Made by a program: the position numbers and the translations under genes. DNA of 64,000 nt, from the NCBI RefSeq assembly GCF_018904615.1, contig NZ_JADCNH010000011.1, positions 54,807 through 118,806 of the forward strand, read 5' to 3'. This document shows, piece by piece, positions 38,723 to 47,994 of the stretch. Every line of letters starts with the position of its first letter. Position 1 is the stretch's first letter. This DNA comes from Verticiella alkaliphila. Its GTDB lineage: Bacteria > Pseudomonadota > Gammaproteobacteria > Burkholderiales > Burkholderiaceae_B. The notes under the pieces are model-generated. The model ran no database searches and had not been told where the DNA came from. It was given only the letters and a program-made list of their open reading frames with translations.

Positions 38723-39703
38723 TCAGGACTCCTGGTTCCGCGACGCGGGGCGCGGTGCCCACCAGGCCTGCCAGTCCTGGCGGCGGGTGGGCAGCCAGCG
38801 GCGCAGGCCGCGCGGCGGTGTCACGTCAAGCGTGGCGATGCGTTCATCGCCGGTGAGCACGAGGATGAGGCGCTCGGGTTCGCCGCGTGCCAGCGCGGCC
38901 TGCAGCGGCGCCAGGCGTTCTGTCTCGAGCCGGGCGAGCGCCTCGAGCCAGGCAGCGAAGTCGCCGCGTCGCGCCGGCGTGTCGAGCGAATCGTCCACGG
39001 TGAGTGGCGCCTGGCTCTCAGGGGAGGCGACATCCGCGGCACGCCCGCCCCCGAAGAGCCACAGGCCGTTGACGGGCACGAGCCCGGCAGCCTGGCGCTC
39101 GTCATTGACCGGATGATCATGCCAGGCCATCTGCACCAGATTGAGCGCACGCCGCCACGGGCGGGCGGCGGCGCCCTGCGGCCACAGATCCTGGATGTCG
39201 GTGCCGCCCACGGCAGCCGGGGTCGGCGCGTAGGGCGTCACGCCGTCCGGCAGGTGGATGCGCACGCGCCCCGTGGAGATCGGCTCCCCGTGGATGCCGA
39301 TCTCGGCCAGCAGGGGCAGGGCAGTGGCGAGGAGGGCCTCGGCGTGCGCGGGCGTGAGCGCGAGCTCGGCCGGGTCGAAGAGTGTCACGCCCTGCTGGGT
39401 CACGCGCAGGTGGGCGATATCCGCAAGCCAGACGGGGGCGTGCGGATCGGGCGCTGCAACCTCGCCCGTCAACAGTGGCCAGCCGGCCCCGAGCGGGGCG
39501 TCTGCCGGCGGACGGTAGCCCGCGTGTTGCAGGCGCCACGCCTGGTCGGCCGTGCAGCCGACGTCGGCCAGCGGCACGGCCTGCATCCGCGGGATAGCCG
39601 ACGCCAGCCAAGCCGCCAGCGTGGGCGCCGCAGCCGGCAGCCGGCGGGCGAGTTCAGTGGCGACGCCGGCGGGCGGCAGGGCATTCGGGAGCAGCAGGAT
39701 CAT
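38723..39703 (-). CDS. RpfE/COG4255-family conserved protein
   Basis: A 326-residue cytoplasmic protein starting MILLLPNALPPAGVATELAR. The block MAWHDHPVNDERQAAGLVPV followed by NGLWLFGGG is the conserved core of the COG4255 family, called RpfE-type regulatory protein in Xanthomonas and sometimes mis-named phosphoglycerate mutase because of distant resemblance to that superfamily. Activity unknown. The stop is 1 bp from the recJ TTG start, so the two are translated together, an arrangement kept in other Burkholderiales. Confidence 0.82.
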   Translation of the reverse strand: MILLLPNALPPAGVATELARRLPAAAPTLAAWLASAIPRMQAVPLADVGCTADQAWRLQHAGYRPPADAPLGAGWPLLTGEVAAPDPHAPVWLADIAHLRVTQQGVTLFDPAELALTPAHAEALLATALPLLAEIGIHGEPISTGRVRIHLPDGVTPYAPTPAAVGGTDIQDLWPQGAAARPWRRALNLVQMAWHDHPVNDERQAAGLVPVNGLWLFGGGRAADVASPESQAPLTVDDSLDTPARRGDFAAWLEALARLETERLAPLQAALARGEPERLILVLTGDERIATLDVTPPRGLRRWLPTRRQDWQAWWAPRPASRNQES

Positions 39704-39887
39704 GGCCAGCGATTGTAGGCGGGTTCGCCAGCCGGTGCAGGCGGGATGCGCCAAGGCTGGTGACGCGGGCGTCCCCAGCTCGACAGGCAGCGCGAGGGCT
39801 CGTCAGGATCCGTGCACGCACGGCCGGACAGCCACCGTCGAATCTGGTCACGATCCGGGCGGCGTTCCCACGGCGCCGTCTGCCATA

Positions 39888-41153
39888 ATGCCGCTCGTGA
39901 AAAACCTCTACGAACTCTGGATCGGCTGGCGCTATACGCGAGCCGGCGGCGGGCGCCGGCGTGACCGGTTCCTTTCCTTCATCTCCGCTTCCTCGATGGC
40001 CGGCATTGCGCTGGGCGTGGCGGCGCTCATTATCGTGATGTCCGTGATGAACGGCTTCCAGAAAGAGGTGCGCGACCGCATGCTGTCGGTGCTGCCCCAC
40101 GTGGAAGTCTTTGCCCGTGGCACGAGCGCGCTGGAGCACTGGCAAGAGCTGGCCAGCATCGCCGAGAAGAATCCGGCCGTGCAGGCCGGCGCGCCGTATG
40201 TGTCGGCCCAGGCCATGCTCGCACGCGATCAGGTGCTGCGCGGCGTGCAGGTCAACGGCGTCGATCCCAAGGCAGAGCGTGGCGTCTCGGAGATCGCCGA
40301 CCAGATGGTGCTGGGCACGATCGACGATCTGCAGCCCGGCAACTTCAACATCGTGCTCGGGCAGAACCTGGCCCGTGCGCTGGGTTTGACGGTGGGCTCG
40401 CCGGTGCTGGTGATGGCGCCGCAGGGCTCGGTGACGCCCGCAGGCTTCACCCCGCGCATGCGCCAGTTCACGCTGTCGGGCGTATTCCACTCCGGCCACT
40501 ACGAGTACGATTCCTCGCTCGCCTTCATCAACGTGGACGACGCGGCCAAGCTCTTCCGGGACAGTGCCGTGGGCGGTGTGCGCCTGCGCATCGCGGACAT
40601 GCTGCGCGCGCCCGAAGTCACGTTGGAACTCGCCGCCGCCTTGCCGCAGGGCCTGCGCGTGTCAGACTGGTCGCAGAACAACCAGACCTGGTTCGCGGCC
40701 GTGCAGACCGAAAAGCGCATGATGTTCATCATCCTCGCCTTGATCGTCGCCGTGGCCGCGTTCAACCTGCTGTCCTCGCTCGTGATGGCCGTGAACGACA
40801 AGCAGTCGGACATCGCCATCCTGCGCACCCTGGGGGCTTCGCCCCGGTCGGTCGCCTGGATCTTCGTCGTGCAGGGGGCGTTCATCGGCATCATCGGCAC
40901 GGTGGCGGGCGTGGGGCTCGGCACGCTCATCGCCTACAACATCGATGTGATCGTGCCCTTCATCGAACGCGTCTTCGGCATCGAATTCCTGCCCCAGCAG
41001 ATCTACTTCATCTCGCAACTGCCGTCCGATCCGCGCAGTGGCGACATCATCACGGTCGGGATCACCGCGCTCGTGCTGGCGCTGGTGGCCACGCTCTATC
41101 CCAGCTGGCGCGCGTCGCGCCTGCAACCGGCCGAGGTGCTGCGTCATGACTGA
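39888..41153 (+). CDS. lolC: Lipoprotein-releasing ABC transporter permease LolC/LolE type
   Basis: A 421-residue inner-membrane permease of the LolCDE system, which extracts lipoproteins for transfer to LolA. N-terminal [20 protein letters not shown] and [20 protein letters not shown] followed by a first membrane helix ending in [14 protein letters not shown], a periplasmic domain, and the C-terminal FtsX-type region with three helices ([60 protein letters not shown]). Betaproteobacteria often have one permease serving both C and E roles, as appears here. Overlaps lolD by 8 bp. Confidence 0.92.
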   Translation: MPLVKNLYELWIGWRYTRAGGGRRRDRFLSFISASSMAGIALGVAALIIVMSVMNGFQKEVRDRMLSVLPHVEVFARGTSALEHWQELASIAEKNPAVQAGAPYVSAQAMLARDQVLRGVQVNGVDPKAERGVSEIADQMVLGTIDDLQPGNFNIVLGQNLARALGLTVGSPVLVMAPQGSVTPAGFTPRMRQFTLSGVFHSGHYEYDSSLAFINVDDAAKLFRDSAVGGVRLRIADMLRAPEVTLELAAALPQGLRVSDWSQNNQTWFAAVQTEKRMMFIILALIVAVAAFNLLSSLVMAVNDKQSDIAILRTLGASPRSVAWIFVVQGAFIGIIGTVAGVGLGTLIAYNIDVIVPFIERVFGIEFLPQQIYFISQLPSDPRSGDIITVGITALVLALVATLYPSWRASRLQPAEVLRHD

Positions 41154-41823
41154 TCCCGTTCTCGTCGCCCGCGACATCACCAAGCGCTACACCGAGGGCG
41201 GGGCGCCCGTGGACGTGCTGCGCGGTGCCACGCTGACCGTGCGGCCTGGCGAGATGGTCGCCATCGTGGGCGCGTCGGGCTCGGGCAAGAGCACGCTCCT
41301 GCACGTGCTGGGGCTGCTCGATGCGCCCACCAGCGGCACCGTGAGCCTGGCAGGCCGCGATGCGGTCGGCCTGTCCGAAGGCACGCGCAGCCAGATGCGC
41401 AATCAATACCTGGGCTTCGTCTACCAGTTCCACCACCTGCTCCCCGAATTCACGGCGCTGGACAACGTGGCGATGCCGCTCATCATCCGCCGCATGCCGC
41501 GCGCGCAAGCGCGCGAGCAGGCGCGTGAGTTGCTGCAGCAAGTGGGCCTGGGCCACCGCGCGGAACACGCGCCGGGGCAACTGTCGGGGGGGGAGCGTCA
41601 GCGCGTGGCCATTGCACGTGCGCTCGTCACCAAGCCGGCCTGCGTGCTGGCCGATGAGCCCACCGGCAACCTGGATCGGCACACGGCACGCGACGTGTTC
41701 GCGCTGCTGTGCGAGGTGAATCAGTCGCTCAAGACCGCGTTCGTCATCGTCACCCATGACACGCAACTGGCCGCGCAGGCCCACCGCCAGCTCGCCATGA
41801 CCGAGGGCGTCCTCGAAGGATAA
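41146..41823 (+). CDS. lolD: Lipoprotein-releasing ABC transporter ATPase LolD
   Basis: A 225-residue ABC ATPase. Walker [11 protein letters not shown]-loop in [20 protein letters not shown] (the HLLPEFTA region is typical of LolD), signature [15 protein letters not shown], Walker [13 protein letters not shown], and switch His in FVIVTHD. It powers the permease encoded just upstream; the ATG at 41146 lies inside the end of lolC. Five bp separate it from tatD. Confidence 0.95.
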   Translation: MTDPVLVARDITKRYTEGGAPVDVLRGATLTVRPGEMVAIVGASGSGKSTLLHVLGLLDAPTSGTVSLAGRDAVGLSEGTRSQMRNQYLGFVYQFHHLLPEFTALDNVAMPLIIRRMPRAQAREQARELLQQVGLGHRAEHAPGQLSGGERQRVAIARALVTKPACVLADEPTGNLDRHTARDVFALLCEVNQSLKTAFVIVTHDTQLAAQAHRQLAMTEGVLEG

Positions 41824-41828
41824 CGACC

Positions 41829-42647
41829 GTGCTCATCGATACCCATTGCCACCTGGATGCGCCCGAGTTCGCGGCGGACCGCGCGGCAGTGGCCGATGCG
41901 GCGCGGGAGGCCGGGGTGGCGGCCATCGTCATCCCCGCCATCGCCCCGATGAACTTCGACACGGTGCGCACGCTCGCCACGCAGGTGCAGGGCGGCGCGT
42001 ATGCGCTGGGCATCCATCCCTTGTTCGTGAGCGAGGTCCAGGACGACGCGATCGATGTGCTTCGCACGGCCGTGCGCGCGGCCATGGACGACCCGCGCTT
42101 CGTCGCCATCGGCGAGATTGGCCTCGACCTCTTCGTGAAGGCGATCGCAAGCGGCGAGGCCCTCGCCCGGCAGGAGCGCTTTCTTGCCGCGCAACTGCGC
42201 ATCGCCGCGGAGTTCGACCTGCCGGTGCTGCTGCACGTGCGACGCTCGCAGGATCTCGTCTACAAGCACGTACGCCAGGTGCCCGTGGCGGGCGGCATTG
42301 CGCATGCCTTCAATGGCAGCGAGCAGCAGGCGGATCGTTTCCTCGCGCAGGGCCTGGCCCTGGGCGTGGGTGGCGCCATGACCTTCACGCGGGCGCTGCA
42401 GATCCGGCGTCACGCCGAGCGTGTCGGCCTGGAGCATCTGGTGTTGGAAACCGACGCGCCGGACATCCCGCCTGCGTGGCTCGACGGCGCCCGCCCGCGC
42501 AATGCGCCGGGCGAAGTGGCCGGCATTGCGCAGGCCCTGGCCGAGTTGCGTGGGGATACGGTGGAAACCGTGGTGCGCGCGACCGGCGAGACGGCATGCC
42601 GGCAATTGCCCCGACTGGCCAGTCTCCTGCAGCAAGGGCAGGGCTGA
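41829..42647 (+). CDS. TatD-family metal-dependent deoxyribonuclease
   Basis: A 272-residue TIM-barrel hydrolase of the TatD family, YjjV-like. Metal ligands: MLIDTHCHLD (H-x-H), AIGEIGLDLFV with the Glu, PVLLHVRRSQD and AHAFNGSEQQ His residues, and LETDAPDIPP with the Asp. TatD proteins are 3'-5' exonucleases acting in DNA repair or RNA/D-aminoacyl hydrolysis. The usual third-gene position after lolC-lolD suggests one operon. GTG start. Confidence 0.9.
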   Translation: MLIDTHCHLDAPEFAADRAAVADAAREAGVAAIVIPAIAPMNFDTVRTLATQVQGGAYALGIHPLFVSEVQDDAIDVLRTAVRAAMDDPRFVAIGEIGLDLFVKAIASGEALARQERFLAAQLRIAAEFDLPVLLHVRRSQDLVYKHVRQVPVAGGIAHAFNGSEQQADRFLAQGLALGVGGAMTFTRALQIRRHAERVGLEHLVLETDAPDIPPAWLDGARPRNAPGEVAGIAQALAELRGDTVETVVRATGETACRQLPRLASLLQQGQG

Positions 42648-42686
42648 CCACGTGAAAAATCCTCGCCATGGGCATCGTGGCCGAGT

Positions 42687-42707
42687 GGTTGCGACGCATT
42701 CGCAACC
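42687..42707 (+). terminator. Candidate terminator of lolC-lolD-tatD
   Basis: Perfect 8-bp inverted repeat (GGTTGCGA ... TCGCAACC) with a 5-nt loop, 40 bp after the tatD stop and followed by GGCATTTTCC. Confidence 0.55.
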
Positions 42708-42760
42708 GGCATTTTCCCTGCTGGCGGGGATGCGGTATCGTTGCACACCGCGAATCAGTT

Positions 42761-42780
42761 AGTAATGATTCTCAATTATA
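42761..42780. promoter_or_regulatory. Possible Fur-type box upstream of fpr
   Basis: AGTAATGATTCTCAATTATA stands out as an AT-rich island in GC-rich DNA, 26 bp before the fpr start. TGATTCTCAAT resembles half of an iron-responsive Fur box. It could instead simply be an AT-rich core promoter. Confidence 0.35.
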
Positions 42781-42805
42781 TCCTTATCACTTCTGGTTAT
42801 AAAGA

Positions 42806-43582
42806 ATGGCAGCCTTTAATACCGAGCGCGTGCTGAGCGTGCACCATTGGAACGACACGCTGTTCAGCTTCAAGACCACCCGCGACCCGGCGCTGCGCTT
42901 CCACAACGGCCACTTCGTGATGATCGGCCTCGAAGTCAACGGCAAGCCGCTGATGCGCGCCTACAGCATCGCCAGCGCCAATTACGAAGAGAATCTTGAA
43001 TTCCTGAGCATCAAAGTGCAGGACGGCCCGCTCACCTCGCGGCTCCAGCACCTGAAGGAAGGCGACGAGATCCTGGTGAGCCGCAAGCCGGTGGGCACCC
43101 TCGTGGCCGACGACCTGAACCCGGGCAAGAATCTCTTCCTTTTCGGCACCGGCACGGGCCTCGCCCCGTTCATGAGCATCGTGAAGGATCCGGAAGTCTA
43201 TGAGCGCTTCGAGAAGGTCATCCTCGTGCACGGCGTGCGCTGGGTGAGCGAGCTCGCCTATGCCGACTTCCTCCAGGAAGAGCTGCCGGGCAACGAGTTC
43301 TTCGGCGATGTCGTGCGCGACAAGCTCGTCTATTACCCGACGGTGACGCGCGAGGAATTCCGCAACCGTGGCCGCATCACCGATCTCATCAAGAGCGGCA
43401 AGCTGTGCCAGGACATCGGCCTGCCCGCGCTCAACCCGGAAACGGATCGCGCGATGCTGTGCGGCAGCCCGCACATGCTGGCCGACGTCAGCGCGTTGCT
43501 CGACGGCCTGGGTTTCAAGGTGTCGCCCGGCACGGGCCAGCCCGGCGACTACGTCGTCGAGCGCGCGTTCGTCGAGAAGTAA
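42806..43582 (+). CDS. fpr: Ferredoxin-NADP+ reductase
   Basis: A 258-residue FAD enzyme transferring electrons between NADPH and ferredoxin/flavodoxin. FAD motif LMRAYSIASANYEENLEFLS; NADP-binding LFLFGTGTGLAPFMSIVKDP and MLCGSPHML; C-terminal PGDYVVERAFVEK, which ends in the V-E-R-A-F-V-x-K typical of bacterial Fpr. ATG 42806 lies just after an AT-rich promoter-like region. Confidence 0.95.
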   Translation: MAAFNTERVLSVHHWNDTLFSFKTTRDPALRFHNGHFVMIGLEVNGKPLMRAYSIASANYEENLEFLSIKVQDGPLTSRLQHLKEGDEILVSRKPVGTLVADDLNPGKNLFLFGTGTGLAPFMSIVKDPEVYERFEKVILVHGVRWVSELAYADFLQEELPGNEFFGDVVRDKLVYYPTVTREEFRNRGRITDLIKSGKLCQDIGLPALNPETDRAMLCGSPHMLADVSALLDGLGFKVSPGTGQPGDYVVERAFVEK

Positions 43583-43729
43583 TCATGTGTTGCCGGTGGC
43601 GTGCAGGTGTGACGCCGCCGTGCTGACGCGAAACTGACATGGTAGTCTCGGCGTCACCGGGCCGGTAGCACGCAGCCCGTCCCTCATGATCCCGGCAGCC
43701 CTCGGGCGCCGGCCTGCCAGGAGACAGCC

Positions 43730-44197
43730 ATGCTCGACCGCTTCATCAAGCCCAGCCTCGTCCTGGGCGCTACGTTAGTCCTTGCCGCTCCCGTCCATGC
43801 CCAGTACGACCCCGGCGCCACCTTGATGCTCGGGCAGGGTATGGGCTTCAGCGCGCTCAGCAACAACACTTACCAGAACGCGATCGAGGCCACTCGTCAG
43901 GGTAACGACCGCGAGCGGCCAAGCGCGTCGCAGCGCCGCGATTCGAGCAGCAGCAGTTCCCGTCGCGACGCCAGCAACGGCCGCTCGGCCGATGGCCCCG
44001 TGCTGCGCACCCAGGCTGATGTCGACCGCTACATGAACGAGCGCATGGCCTATCACGCCAAGGCGCTCGCGCCGGAATACAAGCAGCGCGCGGCGCGTGA
44101 TGGCACGGCGTCCGCCGACCGCTGGATTCGTGCGCGGGCCGAGGAGCTCGGCAAGATGGAGGGCGAGAAGGCCCGCCAGCTCGTGCAGCGCGACTGA
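43730..44197 (+). CDS. Small exported protein of unknown function
   Basis: A 155-residue protein with a signal peptide (MLDRFIKPSLVLGATLVLAA, cleavage near VHA-QYDPG). A Ser/Arg-rich low-complexity stretch (DSSSSSSRRDAS) in the middle precedes a charged, probably helical C-terminus (YMNERMAYHAKALAPEYKQR). No family recognised. ATG 43730 follows GGAG. The gene stands alone between fpr and a strong hairpin. Confidence 0.7.
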   Translation: MLDRFIKPSLVLGATLVLAAPVHAQYDPGATLMLGQGMGFSALSNNTYQNAIEATRQGNDRERPSASQRRDSSSSSSRRDASNGRSADGPVLRTQADVDRYMNERMAYHAKALAPEYKQRAARDGTASADRWIRARAEELGKMEGEKARQLVQRD

Positions 44198-44209
44198 CAT
44201 TCGGCGGTC

Positions 44210-44236
44210 GCCTGCCCGAGCGAGGCTCGGGCAGGC
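44210..44236 (+). terminator. Strong hairpin after the small exported protein gene
   Basis: Perfect 12-bp stem (GCCTGCCCGAGC / GCTCGGGCAGGC) with a GAG loop, 13 bp downstream of the stop. No T-tract follows, so termination may be Rho-assisted, or the hairpin may act on RNA stability. Confidence 0.6.
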
Positions 44237-44417
44237 ACCTGGCAGAATGGTGATCCGTTGATGCGCATTTTGATACAGTGCGCTTGATGCGCGAGCGCCT
44301 GGCCGCGCAAGCTCGCCGCGGGCAGGCACGCAAGTGTCTGGATCCATCTCGCGACATCTGCCTCATTCCGTTGGAGCGCCGTCTTGCCCTTGTCCGTGAT
44401 CCGCGTCGTTGGCGTCA

Positions 44418-46286
44418 ATGCCCTGTTCACCGACACCGCACGTCACGCTCTCGATGCTTGAGCGCAGCATGCGAGTACGCGGCGGGGTGCAGGCCCTCGA
44501 CGACGAAGCCGGCCGCGCCCAGGCCCTGCGATGGCTGGCGTTTCTCGAGACCTTCGAGGCAGTCCCTGATCATGAGCTCGCGCTGCTCCTGGAGGGTGCA
44601 GAGTGGGTGGCGTTCGAACGCGGGGAAGTGGTCATGGACAGCGAGAGCACGTCCGTGGACGTCTACTTCCTGCGCAACGGCAGCTTGACCGCCTGGCCTG
44701 CGTGGACCCCGGAAGCGCAGGGCATCATGACGCGGGTCGCGCCTGGCGATCTCATCGGCGCGCTCGGTGCGCTGGCCGGAGCGGCCGCGCCTTTGCGCGT
44801 CGTGGCAACGCGCGACAGCATCGCCTTGCGCGTGCCGGAATCCACCTTCGTACGGTTCCTGGAGGCGTCGCATCGCGGCTTGCTGGGGGTGATCCGTCAC
44901 CTCAATCGCTGGGTGCTGCGCCTGGCCCACGGTGCCCGACCCGAGGCTCGCAAGCCCGAGTGCAGCGTGATTGCCTTTGTCGCCATGTCCGAGGGGCTCG
45001 CGCTTGAATCCCTGGTGGGGGAGATCGCCACGTATCTTGGCAGGCAGAGCCTGGCGCTCGAGACGATCACACCGCACAACCGGCCCGCAGGCAGTGAAAC
45101 TCTCACTGCCATGGAGGCGGTGAGCGACGTCTTGTTGCTCGTGACATCGCCCACGGACCCCGCCTGGACGGCCATGGCCATCGCTAACTGCGATCGCGTC
45201 GTACTGCTGCAGGCCGCACATGGCCGTGAGCTACCCGAACCCGACATCACCGTGCTCTGCGGCCGCGGCCATCGGCCCACCGTCGATCTGGTGCTCGTGC
45301 AGCCGCCCGACGCCGCTGGCGTCGTCATGCCAGAACGCTGGTCCGGACGCGAGGACATCGCGGCGCACCTGCACATCCGCGAGGGGGACGCCGACGATCT
45401 GCGCTTTCTTGCCCGCTTCGTCGTGGGCCGTGCCGTCGGGATGGTGTTTGCCGGCGGCGGCGCGCGAGGATTCGCGCACCTGGGCGTGGTCAAGGCCTTT
45501 CAGGAAGCGGGCATTCCCATCGACATGACGGGCGGCACCAGCATGGGGGCGATCATCGGCGCCGGGGTCGCCTGCCGCTGGAGCACCGAGGATTTCCTCG
45601 AGCGCCTGCATCAGCTCTTCGCCATGAGCAGCCCCATGCGCGACTACACCTTGCCGTTGGTCTCCGTCGTCCGGGGGCGTCTCGTGGCGAGCCGGCTCAA
45701 GAGCGCGTTTGGCGACGTCGCGATCGAACGGATGTGGCGGCCGTTTTTCTGTGTGTCGTCCGACCTGACGCTCGGCCGTTCGCACGTGCATCGCGCCGGC
45801 CCGCTGTGGCGCGCATTGCGGGCCACCTCGGCCTTGCCCGGCATCCTGCCGCCGGTGATTGCCGAGGGCCACGTGCTCGTGGACGGTGCCATCACCAACA
45901 ATTTCCCCGTCGACGTCATGCGCGAGATGGCGCGGGGCTGCGTGATCGGCTCCAACGTGCATGTCGACGCCAAGTTCGTGTCTTCGATGGAAAACATCGA
46001 ATCGATGAGCACCTGGCGGCTGATGCGGGATATGCGCCAGGGGCCGGTGAACATCTTCAGCGTCATGTCGCGCACGGCCACCATCAGCAGCATGCACCAG
46101 ACGCACTACTCGCGCGGCATGGCGGACTATCTCGTCGAATCGCTGTCTGACGACGTGAGCCTGCTCGACTGGAAATCCCTGCATCGGGTGGTGGAGCGGG
46201 CCTACCGGGCCACTGCGACACAGCTCGAGCGCGACGGTGTGAGTTACACCTCGCTGTTGAGCATGGGCGCGCCCGGGGCGGCCTGA
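44418..46286 (+). CDS. Cyclic-nucleotide-binding-domain patatin-like phospholipase (NTE type)
   Basis: About 622 residues. The N-terminal part (VAFERGEVVMDSESTSVDVY, FLRNGSLTAWPAW, APGDLIGALGAL) is a cNMP-binding-like domain. A divergent middle region follows, then a patatin lipase: oxyanion loop VFAGGGARGFAHLGVVKAF (about 345), nucleophile Ser in GGTSMGAIIG (about 373) and Asp in VDGAITNNFP (about 488). This is the domain order of NTE-like bacterial lysophospholipases. Starts possible at 44409 (TTG), 44418 or 44454; none has a clear ribosome site. Substrate unknown. Confidence 0.87.
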   Translation: MPCSPTPHVTLSMLERSMRVRGGVQALDDEAGRAQALRWLAFLETFEAVPDHELALLLEGAEWVAFERGEVVMDSESTSVDVYFLRNGSLTAWPAWTPEAQGIMTRVAPGDLIGALGALAGAAAPLRVVATRDSIALRVPESTFVRFLEASHRGLLGVIRHLNRWVLRLAHGARPEARKPECSVIAFVAMSEGLALESLVGEIATYLGRQSLALETITPHNRPAGSETLTAMEAVSDVLLLVTSPTDPAWTAMAIANCDRVVLLQAAHGRELPEPDITVLCGRGHRPTVDLVLVQPPDAAGVVMPERWSGREDIAAHLHIREGDADDLRFLARFVVGRAVGMVFAGGGARGFAHLGVVKAFQEAGIPIDMTGGTSMGAIIGAGVACRWSTEDFLERLHQLFAMSSPMRDYTLPLVSVVRGRLVASRLKSAFGDVAIERMWRPFFCVSSDLTLGRSHVHRAGPLWRALRATSALPGILPPVIAEGHVLVDGAITNNFPVDVMREMARGCVIGSNVHVDAKFVSSMENIESMSTWRLMRDMRQGPVNIFSVMSRTATISSMHQTHYSRGMADYLVESLSDDVSLLDWKSLHRVVERAYRATATQLERDGVSYTSLLSMGAPGAA

Positions 46287-46346
46287 CGCCGCGCCGTCCA
46301 AAGGGCGTCTCCCGCCATGGCGCCTGGCAGGCCGCCCACGCCGTAC

Positions 46347-46364
46347 ACGTCTCGCCAGAGACGT
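46347..46364 (+). terminator. Short hairpin between the patatin gene and fumarase
   Basis: Perfect 7-bp repeat ACGTCTC / GAGACGT with a 4-nt loop, followed by TTTACAC. Weak terminator for the upstream gene or an element in the fumarase 5' region. Confidence 0.35.
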
Positions 46365-46404
46365 TTACACTAGGGGGTTTTCCTCGTCCGCCCTTCGTCC
46401 GTCC

Positions 46405-47952
46405 ATGACCATCATCCGCGCCGACGACCTCGTGCAGTCCATTGCCGATGCCGTCCAGTTCATCAGCACCTACCACCCCAAAGACTACATCCAGCATCTG
46501 GCCCTGGCCTATGAGCGCGAGCAAAGCCCTGCCGCGCGCGACGCCATGGCGCAGATCCTGACCAATTCGCGCATGTGCGCTGAAGGCCGTCGGCCGATCT
46601 GCCAGGATACCGGCGTGGTCAATGTGTTCCTCAAGATCGGCATGAACGTGCGCATCGAGCCCTGTACGCAGTCGGTGCAGGAGCTCTGCGACGAAGGCGT
46701 GCGCCGCGGTTACCTGAATCCCGACAATCCCCTGCGTGCCTCGATCGTGAACGACCCGATCTTTGCCCGCAAGAACACGCGCGACAACACGCCGTGCGTG
46801 GTGAGCGTGGAGCTCGTGCCGGGCGACACCATCGACGTGCAGGTCGCGGCCAAGGGCGGCGGCTCCGAGAACAAGGCGAAGTTCGCCATGCTGAACCCGG
46901 GCGATTCGATCGTGGACTGGGTGCTCGAGCAGGTGCCGAAGATGGGCGCCGGCTGGTGCCCGCCGGGCATGCTGGGCATTGGTGTCGGCGGCACGGCCGA
47001 GAAGGCCATGCTGATGGCCAAGCAGTCGCTCATGGACGATCTGGACATGTCCGAGCTGCTCGCGCGCGGTCCGTCCAACGAGGTCGAAGCCATGCGCGTC
47101 GAGCTCTACAACAAGATCAATGCCCTGGGCATCGGTGCGCAAGGCCTGGGTGGCTTGACCACCGTGCTCGACATCAAGATCAACACCTTTGCCACGCACG
47201 CGGCCTCCAAGCCCATCGCGATGATCCCGAACTGCGCGGCCACGCGTCACGTGCACTTCGAGCTCGACGGCAGTGGTGCTGCCAATCTCGAGCCGCCGGC
47301 GCTGTCGGATTGGCCGGACATTTCGTGGGCCCCGGATACGGAGCTGTCGCGCCGTGTCAACCTGGACACGCTGACCCGCGAGGAAGTGGCTTCGTGGCAG
47401 CCGGGCCAGACGCTGCTGCTCTCGGGCAAGCTGCTCACTGGCCGCGATGCCGCGCACATGCGCATGAAGAAGATGATCGACGCGGGCGAATCGCTGCCGG
47501 TGGATTTCGCCAACCGCGCGATCTACTACGTCGGCCCGGTCGATGCCGTGCGCGACGAAGCCGTCGGCCCCGCAGGCCCGACCACCGCCACGCGCATGGA
47601 CGGTTTCACCGACATGATGCTGGAGAAGACCGGCTTGATCGCCATGGTGGGCAAGGCGGAACGCGGCCCGGTGGCCATCGAGGCCATCCGCAAGCACGGC
47701 GCGGCTTACCTCATGGCCGTGGGCGGCGCTGCCTACCTGGTGTCCAAGGCGATCCGCTCGGCTCGCGTGCTGGCGTTCGACGACCTCGGCATGGAAGCCA
47801 TTCATGAATTCGAAGTGCAGGACATGCCCGTGACCGTTGCTGTCGACGCGCGTGGCACGTCCGTCCACCAGACCGGGCCCAAGGTCTGGAAGGCGAAGAT
47901 CGAAGCGCTGAACACCGATCCCGCCGCGGCCTGTGACACGGTGAGCGCATAA
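46405..47952 (+). CDS. Fumarate hydratase class I (iron-sulphur)
   Basis: A 515-residue class I fumarase that interconverts fumarate and malate in the TCA cycle using a [4Fe-4S] cluster. Candidate cluster ligands are Cys66 (RRPICQDTGV), Cys about 185 (GWCPPGMLGIGVGGT) and Cys about 276 (IPNCAATRHVHF). The C-terminal beta half contains SGKLLTGRDAAHMRMKK, RAIYYVGPVDA and GPTTATRMDGFTD. Single-polypeptide FumA/FumB type. ATG 46405. Confidence 0.96.
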   Translation: MTIIRADDLVQSIADAVQFISTYHPKDYIQHLALAYEREQSPAARDAMAQILTNSRMCAEGRRPICQDTGVVNVFLKIGMNVRIEPCTQSVQELCDEGVRRGYLNPDNPLRASIVNDPIFARKNTRDNTPCVVSVELVPGDTIDVQVAAKGGGSENKAKFAMLNPGDSIVDWVLEQVPKMGAGWCPPGMLGIGVGGTAEKAMLMAKQSLMDDLDMSELLARGPSNEVEAMRVELYNKINALGIGAQGLGGLTTVLDIKINTFATHAASKPIAMIPNCAATRHVHFELDGSGAANLEPPALSDWPDISWAPDTELSRRVNLDTLTREEVASWQPGQTLLLSGKLLTGRDAAHMRMKKMIDAGESLPVDFANRAIYYVGPVDAVRDEAVGPAGPTTATRMDGFTDMMLEKTGLIAMVGKAERGPVAIEAIRKHGAAYLMAVGGAAYLVSKAIRSARVLAFDDLGMEAIHEFEVQDMPVTVAVDARGTSVHQTGPKVWKAKIEALNTDPAAACDTVSA

Positions 47953-47994
47953 CGCGCGCCGTGGCCCCCATCCGATTTCTCTAGGAGACTTATC

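Noticed and set aside
42668..42802. 44-codon frame between tatD and fpr
   Set aside because: It runs through the likely terminator and promoter of the flanking genes and has no ribosome site.
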